NCBI RefSeq assembly: GCF_002797495.1
Contig: NZ_PGEZ01000001.1
Location: 310,001-374,000, forward strand
Length of the DNA stretch: 64,000 bases
Reading direction: 5' to 3'
Source: Mumia flava
GTDB lineage: Bacteria; Actinomycetota; Actinomycetes; Propionibacteriales; Nocardioidaceae
The position numbers and the translations under genes were made by a program. Positions 16,601 through 26,223 of this stretch are shown here, piece after piece; position 1 is the stretch's first letter; each line of letters begins with the position of its first letter. The notes beneath the pieces were generated by a model. The model worked only from the letters and a program-made list of their open reading frames with translations. It was not told the origin of the DNA and searched no databases.

Positions 16601-19294
16601 ATGATCCGTGCCAGACTCGCCGTCGTGGCTGCCGCAGGACCCCCGCACTACGCCTCAACCTTCGTCGGCCGTGAGGGTGAGATCGAGGACATGCGCGCAG
16701 CACTCGGGTCCGGTGTGCTGGTGACCCTCCTCGGACCCGGAGGGGTCGGCAAGACCAGGCTCGCGGCGATGCTCGCCACCGCGACGGCCACCGAAGGGGT
16801 CGACCCCTGCTGGGTCGAGCTAGGACCCGCACGGTCGTTCAACGACGTCGTCGACGCGGTCGGCGCCGCGGTCGGCGCCCCGACCTCACGCAGCGACCCA
16901 CTGGCCTCGGTCGTGGCGGCCATGACCGGACCCGCGACGCTGCTCGTCCTGGACGAGTGCGAGCACGTCGCGGCCCACCTCGGCCGGCTCGTCCACGCCT
17001 TGCGGGCCGGCGACGCGCCGCGGTTCCTGGCAACGAGCCGGGTGCGGCTCGGGATCGAGGGTGAGCGGCCGATACGGCTCCTCGGTCTGCGACCGGACGA
17101 GGCCGTGGCCCTCTTCACCGACCGCGTCGGCGCGCTGTCGGAGGTCACGGTCGCTCCCGGTCCCGTACGTCAGATGTGCGACCGCATCGATCGCCTGCCG
17201 CTGGCGCTGGAGCTGGCGGCAGGCTGGGCGACGACGCTGTCCGTCGAGGAGATCGCGGCACGAGTTCGGGAGCCCCTGGACCTTCTGGCCGACACGCCAG
17301 GCCCGTCGTTCCATCTGGAGGGCCTGGAGTCGTCCATCCGCCGCAGCCACGACCTCCTCGAGAGCGAGCACCAGGTCGTGTTCCGACGGCTGTCGGTGTT
17401 CCGGGCCGGCTTCACGGCGGAGCAGGCACAGTCGGTCTGCTGTGGCTCCTCGGTCGAGGCAGCCCGCGTCGTCCCCGCGCTGCGGAGGCTCGTCGACGCC
17501 TCCCTGCTGTCGTCGGACACGACAGGACCGGTGGCCAGGTACCACCTGCTGCACACGATCCACGCCGTCGCAGCGCAACGGTTGGCGGAGGCCGGTGAGG
17601 AGGACGAGGTACGACGGCGCCACGTCACCGTGATGCTCGATCTCCTCGAGAGTGCTGCACCTCTGCGCGAGAAGGACAAGGACCTGTGGCGATCGGTCGT
17701 CGCGGCGGAGTACAGCAACCTGTCCTGGGCGATCGAGCAGGGCCTCGCCGGGCCCGCCCCGGTGGCGGCCCGCACGATCGCGGCTCACCTGGGGTGGTGG
17801 TGGCATCTGGAGTCGCACCGGCGAGACGGCCTCCGACTCGCCAGGGCGGCCATCGAGGCGGGCGCCGGTGAACGTACGCCCCTCCACGCGAGGGTTCTGC
17901 TCTCGGCCGCGCTCGCGGCCGACACGGCCGACCCTCTGCACGCCCCGGGGTGGGCGGCTGAGGCGGCGCAGGCCGCTCGCGTGGCCGGGGACGGCGAATC
18001 CGACCGGCTCGCGCGGACCCTCGAGGCGGTGTACGTGATGTGGCGCGACCTCGACGAGGCGACGCTACGGGCGACGGCTCTGCAGGCCGAGGCGACAGCC
18101 CGGGGTGACCGGCTGGTGCAGCACGCGTCGGCCGTGCTCCTGGGGGTCGTCGCCTACCTGCGCGACGACTACCGACGGAGCACGGCCCTCCTGCCCGACC
18201 CCTGCGCAGCCCTGGTCGCGACGGGAGACCGGGGCATCGCGTCGACCGGTCTGGCCTATCTCGCCCTCGCACGTGCGCGTTCCGGCGACCTCATCACCGC
18301 CGAGGCGGACGCGCGTCGTGCCTGCTCGGTCGCCGAACCGCTCCGGGACCTCCACCGGCGCGGGGTCGCTGCCGCGTCTCTGGCCGAGGTCCTGGCGCTC
18401 CAGGGGCGGCTCGACGAAGCCACCGCCGTGATGCGTCCTGTCCAGGACGTCCTGGACCGTCTGCCCGATCCCGTCCTGGTGCCCGGTTGGGAACGCACCG
18501 CGGCACGGGTGTCGCTGTGGTCCGGGAACATCGACGACTGCCTCCAGTGGTGCGAACGTGAGGCTGCATGGTGGGGCCGGCTCTCCGGCCTCGGCGACGA
18601 CGTCTCACCCGAGACCCGCGTGATCCAGTCGCAGGCCCTGCGGGTGGTGGGCCGCTTCGAGGACGCGCGAGTCCTGGTCGACGGGGTCTTGGAGGAGACG
18701 GCGCAGGGCCGGTTCCCCCGTGCCCGCGCAGCCGCATGTGCCGAGCGGGGACACCTCCTCGTGGCCGAGGACGACGACGCCGCGTTCGAGGCCTTCCACG
18801 AGTCCCTGGCCGTCGCTGACCAGATCGGAGCCGTGCTCGGTTGCGTGACGGCCGTCGAGAGCCTCGCGAGACTCCTGCCTGGCCGCGGCTCGGCGGACCT
18901 GGCCGTGGTGCTGGTGGCGGCGACGGCCGCCGCCCGGGACACGATCGGTTTTCGGGTGGACGCGGGCCCACCGCCCGATGTCGAGCCGGATCCGGCCCTG
19001 GTCGCTCGTGGCAAGGGCCTCGGCCTGGCGGCAGTCGAGCTCGCGCGTCGCATGCGCGGGACCCGCACCCACCGCCCCAGCTCGGGGTGGGGCAGCCTCA
19101 CTCCGACCGAGGAGACGGTCGTCGCCCTGGCCGTGCAAGGACTCACCAATCCCGAGATCGGTACCCGGCTCTTCATCAGTCGCGGCACCGTGAAGACCCA
19201 CCTCGCTCACGTCTACGCCAAGCTAGGGGTGAGCAACCGCACCGCGCTCGCCGCCTACGTCGAGAGCACGCGAGGGCGCGAGGAGTCGCAGTAG
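16601..19294 (+). CDS. LuxR-family ATPase regulator (NB-ARC/AfsR-like helicase-style ATPase plus TPR)
   Basis: An 897-residue regulator. Near the N-terminus is FVGREGEIE, Walker A in LLGPGGVGKTRL (about 44-55) and Walker B in LLVLDECEHV. A long helical TPR-like middle follows, and a GerE/LuxR HTH occupies about 833-890 (LTPTEETVVALAVQGLTNPEIGTRLFISRGTVKTHL). These proteins usually sense a signal via the helical region and activate nearby genes. The ATG at 16601 lacks a strong Shine-Dalgarno; GTG 16625 is an alternative. The long open frame upstream is antisense to the reductase gene and rejected. Confidence 0.88.
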   Translation: MIRARLAVVAAAGPPHYASTFVGREGEIEDMRAALGSGVLVTLLGPGGVGKTRLAAMLATATATEGVDPCWVELGPARSFNDVVDAVGAAVGAPTSRSDPLASVVAAMTGPATLLVLDECEHVAAHLGRLVHALRAGDAPRFLATSRVRLGIEGERPIRLLGLRPDEAVALFTDRVGALSEVTVAPGPVRQMCDRIDRLPLALELAAGWATTLSVEEIAARVREPLDLLADTPGPSFHLEGLESSIRRSHDLLESEHQVVFRRLSVFRAGFTAEQAQSVCCGSSVEAARVVPALRRLVDASLLSSDTTGPVARYHLLHTIHAVAAQRLAEAGEEDEVRRRHVTVMLDLLESAAPLREKDKDLWRSVVAAEYSNLSWAIEQGLAGPAPVAARTIAAHLGWWWHLESHRRDGLRLARAAIEAGAGERTPLHARVLLSAALAADTADPLHAPGWAAEAAQAARVAGDGESDRLARTLEAVYVMWRDLDEATLRATALQAEATARGDRLVQHASAVLLGVVAYLRDDYRRSTALLPDPCAALVATGDRGIASTGLAYLALARARSGDLITAEADARRACSVAEPLRDLHRRGVAAASLAEVLALQGRLDEATAVMRPVQDVLDRLPDPVLVPGWERTAARVSLWSGNIDDCLQWCEREAAWWGRLSGLGDDVSPETRVIQSQALRVVGRFEDARVLVDGVLEETAQGRFPRARAAACAERGHLLVAEDDDAAFEAFHESLAVADQIGAVLGCVTAVESLARLLPGRGSADLAVVLVAATAAARDTIGFRVDAGPPPDVEPDPALVARGKGLGLAAVELARRMRGTRTHRPSSGWGSLTPTEETVVALAVQGLTNPEIGTRLFISRGTVKTHLAHVYAKLGVSNRTALAAYVESTRGREESQ

Positions 19295-19332
19295 GTCTCG
19301 TGTCCCTGCACGAGGCCGTGCACGCGGGTGGC

Positions 19333-20538
19333 TCACCGCAGGCGGCCGCGTACGACGCGCCGTCGAGGCGGTGCTGCGACCACCGCCTCGGCGGCGCATG
19401 ACGACGGGACCAGGATCAGGTCCGCTCGCCGACCTTCGACGATCCCACCCGCCTCGCCGACCAGGAGCCGGCGTCCGCCGCTGGTGGCCGCCGCCAGCAC
19501 CAGCTCGATGTCCGCGTCGCTCCGGTAGCCGCTGCGCATGGCGATGTGGCGCGTGCGGTCGAGCATGTCGCCCGTCCCGTACGGCCCCCACAGGTCCCGG
19601 ATGCCGTCGTGTCCGCATCCCACCACCACGCCCGCCGCCATGAGCTCCCGGATCGGTGGCACCGGAAAGCTGTACGGCGCCGCCGTCACGACCCCGACGC
19701 CGGCCGAGGCGAGCTTGTCGGCCAGCGCCCGCACGCCGTCGAGATCGAGATCTCCGACGCAGTACAGGTGGCTGACGGCGACCCGCCCCGCCATGTGCAG
19801 CGTCTTCGTGCGCTCGATCACCAGATCGAGCTCCTGAAGGCCGACGTCGCCCCGCGCATGCAGGTGCAGGTCGACCTTCGCGCCGTGGCGCTCTGCCAGC
19901 GCGAAGATCGCATCGAGGTAGTCCCGCGCGTCCCCGTCCGAGGTGGGATCGAGTCCTCCCACCACCTGGGCCCCTTCAGCCAGGGCGGCTGCCATCAGGT
20001 CGAGCGTCCCGGGGTTGGCGTGCAAGCCGTGCTGCGGGAACGCCACCTGCTGCACCTCGATCACGTGCGCCACCTCGCTGGCGACGTCACGCACCCGCTC
20101 GATGCCCAGCAACCCCACCTCGGGATCCACGTCGGTGTGGCTGCGGACGAGGCTGGTGCCCGTGGCCGCCATCTGGGCCAGGAGCGCCCGCATCGCGATC
20201 GGGTCGGGGATGCCCAGCCGCGCGCGATGGGTTCGGTCGGTGGTGACGCGGGAGGTCAGTGAGTCCTCCGCCAGGTGCGGGACCCATGGTCGCCCGAACA
20301 ACGTCTTGTCGAGGTGGCAATGAGCCTCCACCAGCCCGGGCAGTGCCACCAGGCCGCGCCCGTCGAGCACGGGAAGGGACCCGCCGACGGCACCGTCCGG
20401 TGATACGCGCGCGCGGATCAGCACGCCGCCTTCGATGGTCAGATCCCGCAGGCGCCCGTCGACGCAGGTGACGCCGCGGATCCGCAGGTCGTCAACCGGG
20501 TCGAGGCCGGTGTGGCCCGGCTCCTCGTCAGTAGTCAT
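19333..20538 (-). CDS. Amidohydrolase, cytosine deaminase-like
   Basis: A 401-residue metal-dependent amidohydrolase. Metal ligands are visible in EAHCHLDKT (His73, His75), a third His in VDLHLHARGD and the catalytic Asp in GCGHDGIRD; this layout is that of the CodA/N-isopropylammelide group. The Glu that CodA places after its third His (HCDE) is not found in that position, so cytosine is not assured as substrate. Starts three bases after the stop of the membrane protein gene, so they are co-transcribed. Confidence 0.82.
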   Translation of the reverse strand: MTTDEEPGHTGLDPVDDLRIRGVTCVDGRLRDLTIEGGVLIRARVSPDGAVGGSLPVLDGRGLVALPGLVEAHCHLDKTLFGRPWVPHLAEDSLTSRVTTDRTHRARLGIPDPIAMRALLAQMAATGTSLVRSHTDVDPEVGLLGIERVRDVASEVAHVIEVQQVAFPQHGLHANPGTLDLMAAALAEGAQVVGGLDPTSDGDARDYLDAIFALAERHGAKVDLHLHARGDVGLQELDLVIERTKTLHMAGRVAVSHLYCVGDLDLDGVRALADKLASAGVGVVTAAPYSFPVPPIRELMAAGVVVGCGHDGIRDLWGPYGTGDMLDRTRHIAMRSGYRSDADIELVLAAATSGGRRLLVGEAGGIVEGRRADLILVPSSCAAEAVVAAPPRRRVVRGRLR

Positions 20539-20541
20539 CGG

Positions 20542-21105
20542 TCATCCGATCATCCACCCGATGCCGAACAGCAGCACCGTCCCCGCAACCGTCCCCACCA
20601 GCGGCCACCACCCCGCACTCCCCCGGCGACTCACGTACGATCGCGCGGCGGCGACGAACAGGAGGCCGGGAACGCCGAAGACGAGCCAGGCCATCGAGAA
20701 GTTGAACCAACCGGTTGCGCTCATGTTGCCGATGCCCGTGGGAGGAAGGTCGAGCAGCCCGAGCAGGACGGCCACCTTCACGACCAGCTCGGTGGCAGGG
20801 TAGACGATCTGCGCGGCGGCACACCCCCACAGACCCGTCAGGACCAGCGCGTTCGGGAGCGCCCTGCCCCACGCCTGAACACTGGCGAGCGCGATACCGA
20901 TGGTGAGGATCCGGAGCAGGGTCGCGCCCAGGATGATCCACGCCGTGCCGTCGATCGGCCGACCGTGGACGACGTGGTCGACCACCCACATCGCGCCGAC
21001 CACCACGCAGAAGAGTCCTACACCTCCCGCGATGGCATACGCAGGCCATCGGGCGGCCGGTCCTGGACGGGCGTCGAGGGACGCCTCAACGGCCGGGAGC
21101 GACAT
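20542..21105 (-). CDS. Integral membrane protein, unknown function
   Basis: A 187-residue protein with five likely transmembrane helices (from about residues 20, 50, 75, 105 and 160). No family recognised. ATG 21105 has a GAAGGA Shine-Dalgarno. It directly precedes the amidohydrolase gene, so it could be a permease-like partner, but it is too small for the usual cytosine permeases. Confidence 0.65.
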   Translation of the reverse strand: MSLPAVEASLDARPGPAARWPAYAIAGGVGLFCVVVGAMWVVDHVVHGRPIDGTAWIILGATLLRILTIGIALASVQAWGRALPNALVLTGLWGCAAAQIVYPATELVVKVAVLLGLLDLPPTGIGNMSATGWFNFSMAWLVFGVPGLLFVAAARSYVSRRGSAGWWPLVGTVAGTVLLFGIGWMIG

Positions 21106-21221
21106 GTCGAGTCCTTCAGGTGGCGGGCGTCTTACGTCCGACCTTAGGAAACACGGGCGGACTGCGGGCGTGCCGAAAGTCACGGTTGTGGTCGCGCAAC
21201 GCCACTCCGCGAGGAGTACGC

Positions 21222-21941
21222 TCACGGCGCTTCGGCGCTCGACGCGGGCGCGAGCAGTCCCTCTTCGAGTGCACGCAGGACCGCCCTCGTCCGGTCGCGG
21301 ACTCCCAGCTTCACCAGGGCGGCCGACATGTGGTTCTTGACGGTGCCCTCGGCCAGATGCAGACCCGCCGCGATCTCTCGGTTCGACCAGCCCGAGGCCG
21401 CGAGTCGGAGGACGTCCACCTCGCGCGCGGTGAGGGGCACCGGGTTCGGCGTCGCGTCCAGATCCGTCCGGCGCGTCCTCACGACGCGCAGCAGCCGTTC
21501 GGTCACGACCGGTTGGAGAAAGGTGCCGCCGTTCGCGAGGCAGCGGATCGCTCCGACGAGCTGGGCCAAGGACACGTCCTTGAGCAGGTATCCACGAGCA
21601 CCCGCCTGGAGCGCGTCACCCGCCTGCCGCTCGTCGTAGACGGTGGTGAGCAGCAGGACGGGAACGTCGAACCCCCGCGCCTTCAGGTCGGCAAGTGCGG
21701 AGAGCCCGTCGCAGCCTGACGTACGCAGGTCGAGCAGCACGACGTCCACCGCGATCTCCGCGAGCCTCGCCATGGCCTCGTCGCCATCGGCGGCCTCCGC
21801 CACCACAGCCACCTCACTGCTGAGATCCAGCAACGCACGGATGCCTTGCCGCACCAACGTCTGGTCGTCCACGACCATCACACGCGGCGGTCGCGTCACA
21901 GCGCCTCCCCGACCGGACGGCGGCGTCGTGCCGAAGGTCAT
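21222..21941 (-). CDS. NarL/FixJ-type response regulator without adjacent kinase
   Basis: A 239-residue two-component regulator: receiver domain with acidic pair Asp25-Asp26, phosphoacceptor Asp71 (VVLLDLR), LLTT and LLKD motifs, then a LuxR-type HTH (LTAREVDVLRLAASGWSNREIAAGLHLAEGTVKNHM). Its ATG overlaps the stop of the MFS gene by 4 bp, so they are translationally coupled. No histidine kinase lies next to it, unusual for this class. GTG 21899 is an alternative start. Confidence 0.9.
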   Translation of the reverse strand: MTFGTTPPSGRGGAVTRPPRVMVVDDQTLVRQGIRALLDLSSEVAVVAEAADGDEAMARLAEIAVDVVLLDLRTSGCDGLSALADLKARGFDVPVLLLTTVYDERQAGDALQAGARGYLLKDVSLAQLVGAIRCLANGGTFLQPVVTERLLRVVRTRRTDLDATPNPVPLTAREVDVLRLAASGWSNREIAAGLHLAEGTVKNHMSAALVKLGVRDRTRAVLRALEEGLLAPASSAEAP

Positions 21942-23446
21942 GCCCTGTCCCTCACGGCCGAGAAGGCTCGCCAGGTCACCCCGGCCGCGAGCACGAGGAG
22001 GGCCGCCGCGACCCAGCTGGCGGTGGTCATCCCGTCGACGAAGGCCGCTTGGGCGACGCCGACGGCACCGCTCGCCTCCGCCGATCGGCCGGCCTGCGCC
22101 GCCACCGCGCTCAGGGAGTCCAGTCCACCGTCCACGTCAGCTCCGGCACGCGCGGCGAACACCGCCGTGCCGAGGGATCCGAGCATCGCCACGCCCAACG
22201 AGATGCCGAGCTCGCTGCCGGTCTCGCTCAGTGCAGCCGCCCCGCCGGCCCGCGCGGGCGGAGCGGACGCGACCACCAGATCCGTTCCCAGAGCCATCAC
22301 CGGGCCGACTCCGGCGTAGACGACGGCGAACCCGGCCACCACCCACCAGTGGGAGCTGCCGGCCGAGGTGGCGGCCAGCGCCACGAATCCCGCCGCGGAG
22401 ATCGCCAGTGCGCCTGCCAGCACCCGACCCGCGCCGATGCGCGCAGCCAGGCTCGGAGCCAGCACCGAGGTCGCGATCAGCACGGCCGTTGCCGGTACGA
22501 GGCTGAGCCCCGCAGGCAGCGGGTCGAGCCCGGCGACGAGCTGGAGGAACTGGGTGACGAACAGGTAGATCCCGCCGACGGCGCCGACGCTGACCAGCAG
22601 GGACACCAGGGTGGCTCGGACCCGGCGCTCACCGAACAGGGACAGGTCGAGCAGCGGCGAGGACGCCGAACGCTGCTGGACCACGAAGGCGGTGCCGAGG
22701 ACGAGTGCGGCCACGACGCCGAGCAGGGCTGGGGCGCCAGCTCCGTGCGACGCCGCGTCCTTGAGTGCGTACGTGGCAGCCAACAACGCGCCCATGAGGA
22801 GCAGCACGCTCGACGGCCGTACCTGGACCCGTGCGTCGGTGGCCGGCTCGGGCAGGAGTCGGGGCCCGGCCAGCAGCAGGAGCACCATCACGGGGACGCC
22901 CAGCAAGAACACCGAACCCCACCAGAAGTGCTCCAGCATGACGCCGCCCAGGACCGGCCCCAAGGCGATCCCCACGGAGAACATCGCCGCCCAGATCCCG
23001 ATGGCCGTGCCCCGCTGACGAGCATCGGGGAAGAGGCTCGCGATGAGCGAGAGAGTTGACGGCATGATCGCAGCGCCCGCGATGCCCATGGTGGCCCGCG
23101 CGGCGATCAGGGCTTCGGGGGTCTGCGCGAAGGCGGCAGCGGTCGAGGCCGCCCCGAAGGCGAGCGCTCCGACGAGGAGGAGTCGACGCCTTCCCCAGCG
23201 ATCGCCGACGGCGCCCATCGCGATGAGCAGGCTCGCCAGCAGGAACCCGTAGATGTCGATGATCCACAGGGTCTGGCTGGCGGTGGGGTCGAGGTCGGCA
23301 GACAGATGAGGCACCGCCAAGTGGAGCACGGTGATGTCGAGCGACAGCAGCAGCGTGGGCAGTGCCAGGACGGCGAGACCAGCCCAGGGGCGCCACGCGC
23401 GCGGTGTCGTGCCGGATGGAGCGGTGGAGGGACCGTGAAGGCTCAT
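21938..23446 (-). CDS. MFS drug efflux transporter, DHA2 (14-TM)
   Basis: A 502-residue proton-driven exporter of the DHA2 group with about 14 hydrophobic helices. Motif A-like GAVGDRWGRRRLLLVG lies between helices 2 and 3, and LGPVLGGVMLEHFWWGSVFLLGVPV is motif C and the following segment. An ATG at 23458 would add four residues. It is divergent from an HxlR regulator with a 16-bp palindrome between, and overlaps a response regulator gene downstream. Likely an HxlR-controlled multidrug or quinone-stress exporter (inference). Confidence 0.88.
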   Translation of the reverse strand: MSLHGPSTAPSGTTPRAWRPWAGLAVLALPTLLLSLDITVLHLAVPHLSADLDPTASQTLWIIDIYGFLLASLLIAMGAVGDRWGRRRLLLVGALAFGAASTAAAFAQTPEALIAARATMGIAGAAIMPSTLSLIASLFPDARQRGTAIGIWAAMFSVGIALGPVLGGVMLEHFWWGSVFLLGVPVMVLLLLAGPRLLPEPATDARVQVRPSSVLLLMGALLAATYALKDAASHGAGAPALLGVVAALVLGTAFVVQQRSASSPLLDLSLFGERRVRATLVSLLVSVGAVGGIYLFVTQFLQLVAGLDPLPAGLSLVPATAVLIATSVLAPSLAARIGAGRVLAGALAISAAGFVALAATSAGSSHWWVVAGFAVVYAGVGPVMALGTDLVVASAPPARAGGAAALSETGSELGISLGVAMLGSLGTAVFAARAGADVDGGLDSLSAVAAQAGRSAEASGAVGVAQAAFVDGMTTASWVAAALLVLAAGVTWRAFSAVRDRA

Positions 23447-23485
23447 GGCACTTACCATCCACTCATACAGACCCGAGCGCTAGTA

Positions 23486-23501
23486 TGCACTTTAAAGTGC
23501 A
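23486..23501. promoter_or_regulatory. 16-bp perfect palindrome, putative HxlR operator
   Basis: TGCACTTTAAAGTGCA sits in the 78-bp AT-rich gap between the divergent MFS and HxlR starts, 24 bases before the HxlR ATG. It has the size and position of an operator for the adjacent regulator. Confidence 0.7.
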
Positions 23502-23524
23502 GTACTTACCAAAAAGGAAGTGTC

Positions 23525-23854
23525 ATGGACGGCTACTCATGCGGTCTCGACCTCGCGGTCGACCTCATCGGCGGGAAGTGGAAGGCGCTGATCCTGTGGG
23601 AGCTGCGCGAGGGACCACAGCGGTTCAACTCCTTGGGGCGCAGCCTCGAGAAGGTCTCCGCGAAGATGCTCACGCAACAGCTCAAGGAGATGCAGCACGA
23701 TGGCCTGGTGCTCCGGCACAGCTACGGCGAGGTCCCGCCCCGAGTGGAGTACTCCATGACCGACCTGGGCCAGCAGCTCCTGGCCCTGCTCGAGCCCGTG
23801 GGCGACTGGGCCGAGGCCAACTACCCGTCCATCCGGGCCGCACGGAGCGCTTAG
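23525..23854 (+). CDS. HxlR-family winged-helix regulator
   Basis: A 109-residue HxlR/DUF24 protein: LAVDLIGGKWKALILWELREGPQRFNSLGRSL at the start, then the winged helix (SAKMLTQQLKEMQHDGLVLRHSYGEVPPRVEYSMTDLG). Cys6 is in the place of the conserved N-terminal cysteine used as thiol/quinone sensor in YodB, HypR and QorR relatives; it is the only cysteine. ATG 23525 follows AAAAAGGAAG. Likely repressor of the divergent MFS gene. Confidence 0.9.
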   Translation: MDGYSCGLDLAVDLIGGKWKALILWELREGPQRFNSLGRSLEKVSAKMLTQQLKEMQHDGLVLRHSYGEVPPRVEYSMTDLGQQLLALLEPVGDWAEANYPSIRAARSA

Positions 23855-23979
23855 GCCGGAGCGCCTCGACCTCGAACGGTTCGCGGTCCCCGGTGCGACC
23901 CGCCCTTCGGTTGCCGGGCCCGCCCGATGGGTCCACGCTTCGGTGAACAGGACCGCTCGAGTCCACGGGGAGACACGGG

Positions 23980-25038
23980 ATGGGCGCAGACCCGACCACC
24001 GACGGCGACGGCTCCGGTCAGCCGGCCGGTCCCTCCCCACGACCGAGGCGCTCCGCCGTACGCCGCGTCCTCCGCTGGACCGGGGTCGCACTGCTCGCGT
24101 TCATCCTCCTCACGCTCGGCCTGGCCCTCGTCCCCGTCGACGTCAGCGCGCTGGAGGAGTCGCACGGGGAGCCGGCGACGAACCGCGGCGAGGCCGTGGA
24201 GCTGTTCGAGGCGTGGGCAGCTCCGGAGGACGAGGAGAACGTCTTCGAGCCGTGCCGCAGCGCGCTCTACGACACGGGCGCGCGTACGCAGGTCGCGGTC
24301 GTGCTGTTCCACGGCCTGACCAACTGTCCGCGGCAGTTCCGCGAGATCGCCGAGTCGCTCCGGACGGAGGGGATGAACGTCGTGGTGCTGCGAGCGCCCA
24401 AGCACGGGATCGCCGACGAGAGCGGCACCGGGATCGGCCCGGTCTCCGAGGCATCCTCGTTCTCCGCCGAGGACATGGTCCGCTGGGCCGACGCGTCGGT
24501 GGACGTGGCCGCCGGCCTCGGTGACTCGGTCCGGGTGATGGGCATCTCGATGGGCGGGCTGGTCGCAGCCTGGACGGCCCAGAACCGCGAGGTCGAGCGC
24601 GTCGTCGCCGTCGCCCCCGCGGTCGGACTGCGCGTCCTGCCGGGCCCGCTCGGCTGGGCGGCGCCGAACCTCGTCTCCCGCCTCCCGGACTTCTCCGTGT
24701 CGGCGACCGGCGACCTCGACCACGCGTACGGGGGCGAGACGATCAGCGGCGCGGCGGAGATGATGCTGCTGTCGCGTGCGATCCTGGCCGAGTCGGACCG
24801 CGAACCACCGCAGACCGTGGACGTCACGGTCGTCACGAACGCAGCGGACACCGAGGTCGCGAACGCTCGCACGGAGGTCCTCGTACGGCAGTGGCGCGAG
24901 CAGGGCGCCCACGTCATCGCACGGGCCTTCCCGGCACGCCTCGGCCTCCCGCACGACGTGGTCGACGTCGCGAACCCGTCACAGCAGACGTCGGTCACCT
25001 ATCCGGTGCTCCTCGGGCTGCTGAACGCCGGCGGCTGA
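23980..25038 (+). CDS. Membrane-anchored alpha/beta hydrolase
   Basis: A 352-residue protein: short cytoplasmic Arg-rich tail, one transmembrane helix (about 30-52), then an extracytoplasmic alpha/beta hydrolase domain. Visible are the oxyanion HGLTNCP, the nucleophile elbow GISMGG with Ser190, and a late catalytic His in LGLPHDVVD. It resembles lipase/serine aminopeptidase-type (Hydrolase_4) esterases; substrate unknown. It is 45 bp upstream of the M20 gene on the same strand and may share its transcript. Confidence 0.82.
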   Translation: MGADPTTDGDGSGQPAGPSPRPRRSAVRRVLRWTGVALLAFILLTLGLALVPVDVSALEESHGEPATNRGEAVELFEAWAAPEDEENVFEPCRSALYDTGARTQVAVVLFHGLTNCPRQFREIAESLRTEGMNVVVLRAPKHGIADESGTGIGPVSEASSFSAEDMVRWADASVDVAAGLGDSVRVMGISMGGLVAAWTAQNREVERVVAVAPAVGLRVLPGPLGWAAPNLVSRLPDFSVSATGDLDHAYGGETISGAAEMMLLSRAILAESDREPPQTVDVTVVTNAADTEVANARTEVLVRQWREQGAHVIARAFPARLGLPHDVVDVANPSQQTSVTYPVLLGLLNAGG

Positions 25039-25083
25039 GCGAACGGCATGCCAGGGACGGCTCCGGATCCGTAGGCTCGCACC

Positions 25084-26223
25084 ATGCACGAGGCGGAGAT
25101 CAGCGCCGTCGAGCTGCTGGCCGAGCTCGTGGCGATCGACAGCGTCAACCCCGGACTGGTGCCCGGAGCTGCCGGAGAGACGCGGATCGTCGAGCACGTC
25201 CGCACGCGACTCGACGCCACCGGGTTCGCTACGACGGTGGTGGACGCGCCGGGCGTCGCGGATCGACCGAGCCTGCTCGCCGTGGCGCCCGGCCCGGAGG
25301 ACCAGCCGACGATCGTGTTCGTCGGTCATCTCGACACGGTCGGTGTCGACGGGATGGCGCACCCGTTCGTGCCCCACGTCGACGGAGACCGGCTCAGCGG
25401 CCGCGGCGCCGCCGACATGAAGGGCGGTGTCGCTGCGATGGTCGCCGCGGCGGAGCACCTGTCATCAGCCGGCGCGGCCGTACGGCCGGTGCTCGCGCTC
25501 GTCTCCGACGAGGAGCACGCCTGCCTCGGCAGCGAGGCCGTCATCGCCGCGCTCCCGACGCTCGGGATCCGGCCTGACGTCTGCCTGATCGCCGAACCGA
25601 CCGACCTCGCCCCGTGCCGGTCGTTGCGCGGCTTCGCCGTGGTGCGCGTGACCTTCGAGGGCGTGGCGGCGCACAGCTCGCAGGCGGAGCTCGGCGTCAA
25701 CGCCGTGACCCACCTCGGTCGCCTGCTCCACGCCGTGGACGCCCGCGCCGACGCCGTCCGCGAGTCCGGCGGCGACCTCGTGGCGACCGTTGCCGCCGGC
25801 GGCTCCTCCGCGTTCGTCGTGCCCGACCACGCCGAGTGCCTCGTCGAGATGCGGACCCGGCCCGAGCTGGCCAGCGCCGCAGCACTCGACGAGGTCCGAT
25901 CCCTGATCGCTCCCGGGTGGCGCGCCGACGCCGCGCTGCTCGCGCACCGGGACGGCTGGCGGATGGACCCGGCCGGGCCGGCCGCAGACCTCGCCGGCCG
26001 GCTCTGCGACGTGCTGGGGACGACGCCGACGTTCGACGCCCCGTACTGGATGGAGGCACCGTTGTGGCAGCAGGTCTGCCCGACTCTGGTCTGCGGACCC
26101 TCCGGCGGTGGGCTGCACGCGGTCGACGAGTGGGTCGACCTCGGCCAGGTCAGGGCCCTCACGACCGCACTCATCACGGTCCTGAGCACGACGCCGACCG
26201 ACTGGAGGCCCGATGCCGACTGA
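25084..26223 (+). CDS. M20 metallopeptidase (ArgE/DapE/CPG2-type deacetylase)
   Basis: A 379-residue M20 hydrolase of the acetylornithine deacetylase/succinyl-diaminopimelate desuccinylase group. Metal and catalytic motifs: VGHLDTV, GRGAADMKGG and SDEEHACLGSEAV with the catalytic Glu pair, then the dimerisation domain (RSLRGFAVVRVTFEGVAAHSS). It overlaps the decarboxylase gene by 11 bp, so the two products probably act in sequence on an N-acylated basic amino acid or an amide (inference). Confidence 0.88.
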   Translation: MHEAEISAVELLAELVAIDSVNPGLVPGAAGETRIVEHVRTRLDATGFATTVVDAPGVADRPSLLAVAPGPEDQPTIVFVGHLDTVGVDGMAHPFVPHVDGDRLSGRGAADMKGGVAAMVAAAEHLSSAGAAVRPVLALVSDEEHACLGSEAVIAALPTLGIRPDVCLIAEPTDLAPCRSLRGFAVVRVTFEGVAAHSSQAELGVNAVTHLGRLLHAVDARADAVRESGGDLVATVAAGGSSAFVVPDHAECLVEMRTRPELASAAALDEVRSLIAPGWRADAALLAHRDGWRMDPAGPAADLAGRLCDVLGTTPTFDAPYWMEAPLWQQVCPTLVCGPSGGGLHAVDEWVDLGQVRALTTALITVLSTTPTDWRPDAD

